A stretch of 26,717 nt of DNA from a virus, in IMG/VR virus record IMGVR_UViG_3300047678_000801, positions 1 to 26,717 of that record; one strand, 5' to 3'. This document shows, one piece after another, positions 23,408 to 26,717 of the stretch (positions within the stretch are counted from its first letter, which is position 1; every line of letters starts with the position of its first letter). The translations under genes were made by a program, and so were the position numbers. Below the pieces are notes generated by a model that was given only the letters and a program-made list of their open reading frames with translations, searched no databases and was not told where the DNA came from.

Positions 23408-23821
23408 TTAGCTCGGTAAGGTTTGCCATTCTTCACCCGGCTCAATTTTCACCGAGCGGATGCCATGCCGCGCATACATCGCGCGGGTGGCAGGGTTACT
23501 TTCAATCGCCAACATTTCAGCGCCGCCGTGTTTAGGCAGCACAAACTCTTTCAGCATGCCATCTTTCGCCAAGGGCGGCATAAGGCCGTAAGCGTTGAAG
23601 TACGCTTCATTAGGTTGCCACCCCGTTTTGCTTTGGATGCTGGCAAGAGTAGCTGCCCGGTATTTTACTGGCCGCGCCGTCATCAATATGACGTGGTGCT
23701 GCCTAACCAGCTTCACCAGCCATGCACGATATCGCTCTGCCTCAATCTGCTTTGTAAAAGGCTTTTGCTTTTCGGTGCTGTTTTCAACCAGCGTGTAATT
23801 AAGATCGAGAAGTATAATCAT
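23408..23821 (-). CDS. HAD-superfamily protein with altered catalytic motifs
   Basis: A small HAD-fold protein, possibly a phosphatase acting on nucleic-acid or nucleotide phosphates. In 137 residues, motif I is MIILLDLNYTLV, with the nucleophile Asp but Asn in place of the usual second Asp. Motif II is VILMTARP, a likely motif III lysine is in PLAKDGMLKE, and motif IV is LAIESNPATRAMY, where the usual Asp-Asp is Glu-Ser. The cap region is short. Its ATG overlaps the stop of the ParB-methyltransferase gene (ATGA at 23818-23821). The altered acids may change or remove hydrolase activity. Substrate unknown. Confidence 0.7.
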   Translation of the reverse strand: MIILLDLNYTLVENSTEKQKPFTKQIEAERYRAWLVKLVRQHHVILMTARPVKYRAATLASIQSKTGWQPNEAYFNAYGLMPPLAKDGMLKEFVLPKHGGAEMLAIESNPATRAMYARHGIRSVKIEPGEEWQTLPS

Positions 23822-25332
23822 AATTTTATTCCTAAACGCATTGAGAAGGCTTCAATCGCTTCATCTACCAGCCCCATCCGGCTACCGTCCGGGTAAGGTA
23901 GATCAAATTCAAACTCTAATGCCTTTCTAAGCGTTTTCTTATTAACTATTAGTGGCTTAGAGCATACAGCCTGCACGTTGTGATTACTATCATTCACGCT
24001 TACGATTTCAAAAAATTCCTTAAACAGACCGTAAAATTCTTTGAGCGTATGATACTTCTGCACCTTCGGCTGGTTGCTGATATCGCCCAGCGTAATGCCG
24101 GGTTCATATTCGAGCATGAACAGCTTTGCGGTGGCCTGTGTTTTGCTCAAATATTTCCCACCTTTCACCTGCCGCATGCCAGCCTGATTCATGCTGGTTG
24201 CCGCCGCATAAAGTTTGGTATGCGGCGATGCAAGCGCGGCGCATATGCAAGCGATATGGCGGCGGTCTTCGGCAAAAGGAACGCTATTCAATACGCTTGA
24301 TATGAAAATCGAAGTGTATTGCACCTGCCGGTGTGAAATGTCGTAAAGAAATTCGCGGGTCAGCGAAATGCTTTCCTGTTTGCTAATTTCCTCGCTTGCA
24401 TCCACACGATAGGGTTCAAATGGCGTAACCTGCATACCGATAGAACGCAGGATTTTCGTTTCGTATAAATGCCCCGCACCGAAATCCAGAATGACTTTGC
24501 CGTGTTCCTTCACCCAGCGTTCGGCATTCTTCGGCTCGGTCACGTCAAAATCCTTTGACGTTTTGCTGCCGGCAACGGCGAAGATGAAACCACGGCCCAA
24601 CTGTTTACGCACACCGCGCAAACGGCGGAAGGAATTATAGCGCAGCAGATCGCGGTAACGGTTATGGATATCGAAATCCATTGAAAGCAAATTGAGCATG
24701 GCATCGGCCAGCCGCGCTTCTTCTTCTGTCACGAACACCACGCCGATAGATGGCTTTTTGTTTTCCGCCAGCATTTGCAAGCGACCAATGCCGTTAACCA
24801 CCTTCAAATCCTTGGTTGCCACCACCGGCATTATCACGCCTTTAAGGTAAAGCGTTTTTGATATGCTGGCCGCATAGGTAATCCACCGGCCCGAATTAGC
24901 TTTGAGTAACGGAGCAAGCGGCATTTCCTGCGCTTTCATGCACGGGTAGAAATCCAAAGTGTCCGGCGTTTTATCCGGCACGGCGGCGGCTATGGCCTCA
25001 ATATCCACCCGGCCCAATGCTTCAGTAATGTTCTTCGGCGTATCACCGCAATCCAAATCATTCGTTGCGCGGTTGAAGGCTACGTTGACCGCTTTGCGTT
25101 CTGGCAATTCCATCGCCCTGGTGATCGCCACCGGCACTTGTTTAACGCCCATGCGTTTTGCAACGTGGTGGCGCTGGTGGCCGGAAATGATTTCACCGTC
25201 TGGCGTTGCGTAAATTGGCAAAACGAAACCGAGCTTACGCAAGGAAAGTTCGATTAAATCAAGGCGGCGTGGATCCGCTTGGCGTGGATTGTACGTTGAC
25301 GGGTTTAAGCTATCGATATTGACCAGTTTCAT
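23818..25332 (-). CDS. ParB-like domain fused to a SAM methyltransferase domain
   Basis: A 504-residue two- or three-domain protein of unknown substrate. Residues 1-75 form a ParB/Srx-like domain with the core GEIISGHQRHHVAKRMG (46-62). Residues about 150-220 look like a second, degenerate ParB-like unit (LKGVIMPVVATKDLKVVNGI, then GRLQML at 183-188). From about 278 a class I methyltransferase follows: motif I KVILDFGAGHL (279-289), an acidic motif II in TPFEPYRVD, a motif IV-like TSIFISSVLNSVPF. No exocyclic-amine DNA-methylase motif (DPPY/NPPY) is present. The gene overlaps the upstream ParB gene (ATGA at 25329-25332) and the HAD gene downstream. DNA binding and modification are plausible but inferred. 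Confidence 0.75.
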   Translation of the reverse strand: MKLVNIDSLNPSTYNPRQADPRRLDLIELSLRKLGFVLPIYATPDGEIISGHQRHHVAKRMGVKQVPVAITRAMELPERKAVNVAFNRATNDLDCGDTPKNITEALGRVDIEAIAAAVPDKTPDTLDFYPCMKAQEMPLAPLLKANSGRWITYAASISKTLYLKGVIMPVVATKDLKVVNGIGRLQMLAENKKPSIGVVFVTEEEARLADAMLNLLSMDFDIHNRYRDLLRYNSFRRLRGVRKQLGRGFIFAVAGSKTSKDFDVTEPKNAERWVKEHGKVILDFGAGHLYETKILRSIGMQVTPFEPYRVDASEEISKQESISLTREFLYDISHRQVQYTSIFISSVLNSVPFAEDRRHIACICAALASPHTKLYAAATSMNQAGMRQVKGGKYLSKTQATAKLFMLEYEPGITLGDISNQPKVQKYHTLKEFYGLFKEFFEIVSVNDSNHNVQAVCSKPLIVNKKTLRKALEFEFDLPYPDGSRMGLVDEAIEAFSMRLGIKL

Positions 25333-25919
25333 AAGCCCAACCTTTTTCTAAGTTCTTCAACAATCGATTCTTTATCGAAACCCACGCGCTGCCTGATTTC
25401 TTCCATCCATTCCAAATATGGCCCGCGCTCGATGACAAACGAGTAAGGGCCGATGGTTGCTTTGGTATCCGCTTCATCCACGTCACCTTCTTCTTCACCG
25501 GCGATGCCATCTTGCAAGCCTTCAAGGGAAAGCCGAAGGCTGTTTAATTCTTCTTCGTTGAAACCCAGCACGTCCGTTTTGTAATCGGCCGCATCGAGTT
25601 CGCCGATTTCCAGCTGCAGAAGTTCTTTATCCCACTCCGCTTCTTCGCCGGTTCGGTTGTCGGCAATGCGGTAAGCTTTAATCTGCTCTGGGCTTAAGCC
25701 TTCCATCACATGCACCGGCACTTTTTTAAGCGCCAATTTCTGCGCCGCTTGGTAGCGAACGTGGCCTACGATGATGACCATTTCGCTATCCACAACGATA
25801 GGCTGACGGAAGCCGAATTCTTGAATGGAAGCAGCCACCTTATCCACGGCATGCGCGGTTATCCTAGGGTTGCGGGCGTATGGCACCAGCTTATCGAGAT
25901 TGATTAACTCCACTTTCAT
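25329..25919 (-). CDS. ParB/sulfiredoxin-fold N-terminal domain protein
   Basis: First gene of the late operon in this window. The 196-residue protein begins with a ParB-type domain: INLDKLVPYARNPRITAHAV, IQEFGFRQPIVVDSEMV and the signature IIVGHVRYQAAQKL (about 49-62), then VPVHVMEGLSPEQIKAYRIA with DNRTGE. The C-terminal half is acidic and helical. Such stand-alone phage ParB-fold proteins often sit next to DNA methyltransferases or terminases and may bind, nick or help modify DNA, in some cases with nucleotide hydrolysis. AGGAG nine bases upstream supports the ATG at 25919. It is not a chromosome partition gene by context, as no parA is present. Confidence 0.85.
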   Translation of the reverse strand: MKVELINLDKLVPYARNPRITAHAVDKVAASIQEFGFRQPIVVDSEMVIIVGHVRYQAAQKLALKKVPVHVMEGLSPEQIKAYRIADNRTGEEAEWDKELLQLEIGELDAADYKTDVLGFNEEELNSLRLSLEGLQDGIAGEEEGDVDEADTKATIGPYSFVIERGPYLEWMEEIRQRVGFDKESIVEELRKRLGL

Positions 25920-26129
25920 GGCTTTTTTCTCCTGTAAATTGCGAAACGAAATCAGTGTGTAACCGCTGAATCTAGCGAAATGCCGGGCCTAGCGTCCCCG
26001 TATAGGTTCGGCGCGAGAAGGACCCGGACAGGCGGCCCCTCGTTTCATTAGGGCCGCACTGGGTATTGATCGCAGTCACCAGCATGCTAGAGCATAGCTG
26101 ATAACCGACTGTAATAAGAGGATAGTACA
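25920..26129. other. Divergent intergenic region with GC-rich inverted repeats; candidate cos or control region
   Basis: The 210 bases between the late operon and DUF3768 hold no ORF I can support. Two structures stand out. GCGGCCC (26032-26038) is complemented by GGGCCGC (26051-26057). CAGCATGCT with AGCATAGCTG around 26080-26101 forms a second imperfect hairpin containing the palindrome AGCATGCT. The string GGCGGCCCCTCG resembles part of the lambda cosN site GGCGGCGACCTCG, but on the strand opposite to the terminase genes. Promoters for both flanking units are expected here, but I see no convincing -35/-10 pair. Confidence 0.4.
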
Positions 26130-26468
26130 ATGAATACTGACCAACAAAACGCCACCATAATAGCCGCGCTTAATGACCGCTTTCGCCACACCTTTTGGGG
26201 TGGGCAGGTGATGACGACGTGCGGAGTTAATGAGCTAAGTGACGATAAACGTGCAGCTTTGTTCAATTCCGTGCGCGATTTCGATAACTTTGTGCAGGAT
26301 AACGACCCGCACGGTGAGCATGACTTCGGTAAGGTGGTGATCGATGACCAATCCTTCTTTTGGAAGATTGATTATTACGATCACACCCTTTGCTTTGGTT
26401 CTGAAAACCCGGCTGACCCGGCAGTAACCACCCGTGTTCTTACCATCATGTTAGCCAGCGAATATTAA
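26130..26468 (+). CDS. DUF3768 domain protein
   Basis: A 112-residue soluble protein of the DUF3768 family, widespread on alphaproteobacterial chromosomes, plasmids and phages, function unknown. The family pattern is complete: ALNDRFRHTFWGGQVMTTCG, VRDFDNFVQDNDPHGEHDFG, FFWKIDYYDHTLCFGSENPA and RVLTIMLASEY. The C-terminus falls at the usual place, so it is full length. AGAGGA lies about seven bases before the ATG. It is the only clear plus-strand gene in the window and is divergent from the late operon, so it may be expressed separately, for instance during lysogeny or early infection. Confidence 0.9.
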   Translation: MNTDQQNATIIAALNDRFRHTFWGGQVMTTCGVNELSDDKRAALFNSVRDFDNFVQDNDPHGEHDFGKVVIDDQSFFWKIDYYDHTLCFGSENPADPAVTTRVLTIMLASEY

Positions 26469-26563
26469 AAGCCTCGGGCTTGCCTTAGATTAGCCTGAGG
26501 CTTGCCCCAGTTTCGCACAGGGCTTGCCTAGTGCATGCACCGGGTTAGCATCGGGCTTGCCTC
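26465..26563. repeat. Nine degenerate 11-bp tandem repeats
   Basis: Read on the minus strand, nine consecutive 11-base units share GC at positions 4-5 in every unit. Four units carry the identical core GGCAAGCC (for example GAGGCAAGCCC, TAGGCAAGCCC, GGGGCAAGCCT, AAGGCAAGCCC) and alternate mostly with more divergent units such as GATGCTAACCC and CAGGCTAATCT. The array begins at the end of the DUF3768 gene and ends at the stop of the convergent small ORF. Two units also form an 11-bp stem (26470-26480 with 26492-26502, one G-U pair) that could work as a transcription terminator for either strand. Confidence 0.65.
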
Positions 26564-26717
26564 ATGCTGCTACCGCCAGCGGTTCCCATTGAAAGTTTCT
26601 TCCGGTTTGCAAATCTGAGCACTTGAACAGTTTGCCCATCCCTTGTAAAACCTCAATAAATGCACCAATCCGGTTCGAGGTTAGTCCGCGCTGGTGCACC
26701 AAATAGAAAAGGGGCAT
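26562..26717 (-). CDS. Small hypothetical protein, reaching the window edge
   Basis: An open frame of 51 codons enters at the window edge and stops at TGA (26562-26564). The last three bases of the window read as ATG on this strand, so it may start exactly there or be the 3' end of a longer gene. The translation looks protein-like (MPLFYLVHQRGLTSNRIGAF, then VLQGMGKLFKCSDLQTGR and NFQWEPLAVAA). I do not recognise the family. It is convergent with DUF3768, and its stop codon lies in the last unit of the 11-bp repeat array. Confidence 0.5.
   Translation of the reverse strand: MPLFYLVHQRGLTSNRIGAFIEVLQGMGKLFKCSDLQTGRNFQWEPLAVAA

Noticed and set aside
25329-25919. Chromosome or plasmid partition ParB
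   Set aside because: No parA, no parS-like sites seen, and location in a phage late operon next to a methyltransferase.
1-26717. CRISPR array, tRNA or insertion sequence
   Set aside because: No spaced direct repeats of CRISPR type, no cloverleaf and no transposase or terminal repeats were recognised on either strand.

Overview
The window is most of the late region of a siphovirus-type temperate phage, probably a prophage, of an alphaproteobacterium. The host assignment rests on gene families typical of that class: the DUF2460 / DUF2163 / NlpC-P60 / TIM-barrel tail-tip series known from gene transfer agents (GTAs), DUF2793, DUF6441-like and DUF3768 proteins. The genus cannot be told from the sequence. 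Nearly all genes lie on the minus strand, so transcription runs from about 25,920 down to 1. No integrase, repressor or replication genes are present, so the phage extends beyond the window or is incomplete here.

Layout in transcription order: (1) 25,919-22,756 is a tightly coupled four-gene block: a ParB-fold protein, a ParB plus methyltransferase fusion, a HAD-fold protein and a second methyltransferase. It sits directly in front of the packaging genes and is a candidate nucleic-acid or nucleotide modification cassette. (2) 22,751-20,459 encodes a Nu1-like small terminase and a GpA-like large terminase. (3) 20,333-15,766 is the head module: gpW-like connector, lambda-type portal, a prohead protease fused in frame to the major capsid protein (with an internal start for capsid alone), a DUF2190 decoration protein and an FII-like head-tail connector. 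(4) 15,776-3,600 is the tail module: DUF6441-like protein, tail terminator, tail tube, G and G-T tail-assembly chaperones made by a programmed -1 frameshift (slippery GGGAAAC followed by a hairpin), tape measure, four GTA-like tail-tip genes and a DUF2793 tail protein. (5) 3,528-2,242 is the lysis module: small coiled-coil/membrane protein, membrane-anchored muramidase-like protein and overlapping Rz/Rz1 spanins. (6) 2,087-1 is an AT-richer cargo unit: a C5-cytosine DNA methyltransferase and a probable PD-(D/E)XK restriction endonuclease, with their own promoter.

The right end differs. A divergent intergenic region (25,920-26,129) with GC-rich inverted repeats separates the late operon from a plus-strand DUF3768 gene. 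Downstream, an array of nine degenerate 11-bp tandem repeats lies between DUF3768 and a short convergent ORF that runs to the window edge.

The genes work together as follows: packaging enzymes load DNA through the portal into a lambda-like head, while the tail is assembled around the tape measure with a GTA-like tip. The lysis genes release virions, and the restriction-modification pair probably protects the lysogen or stabilises the element. The most noteworthy points are the ParB/methyltransferase/HAD block, the complete frameshift signal, the nested capsid start, and the 11-bp repeat array.
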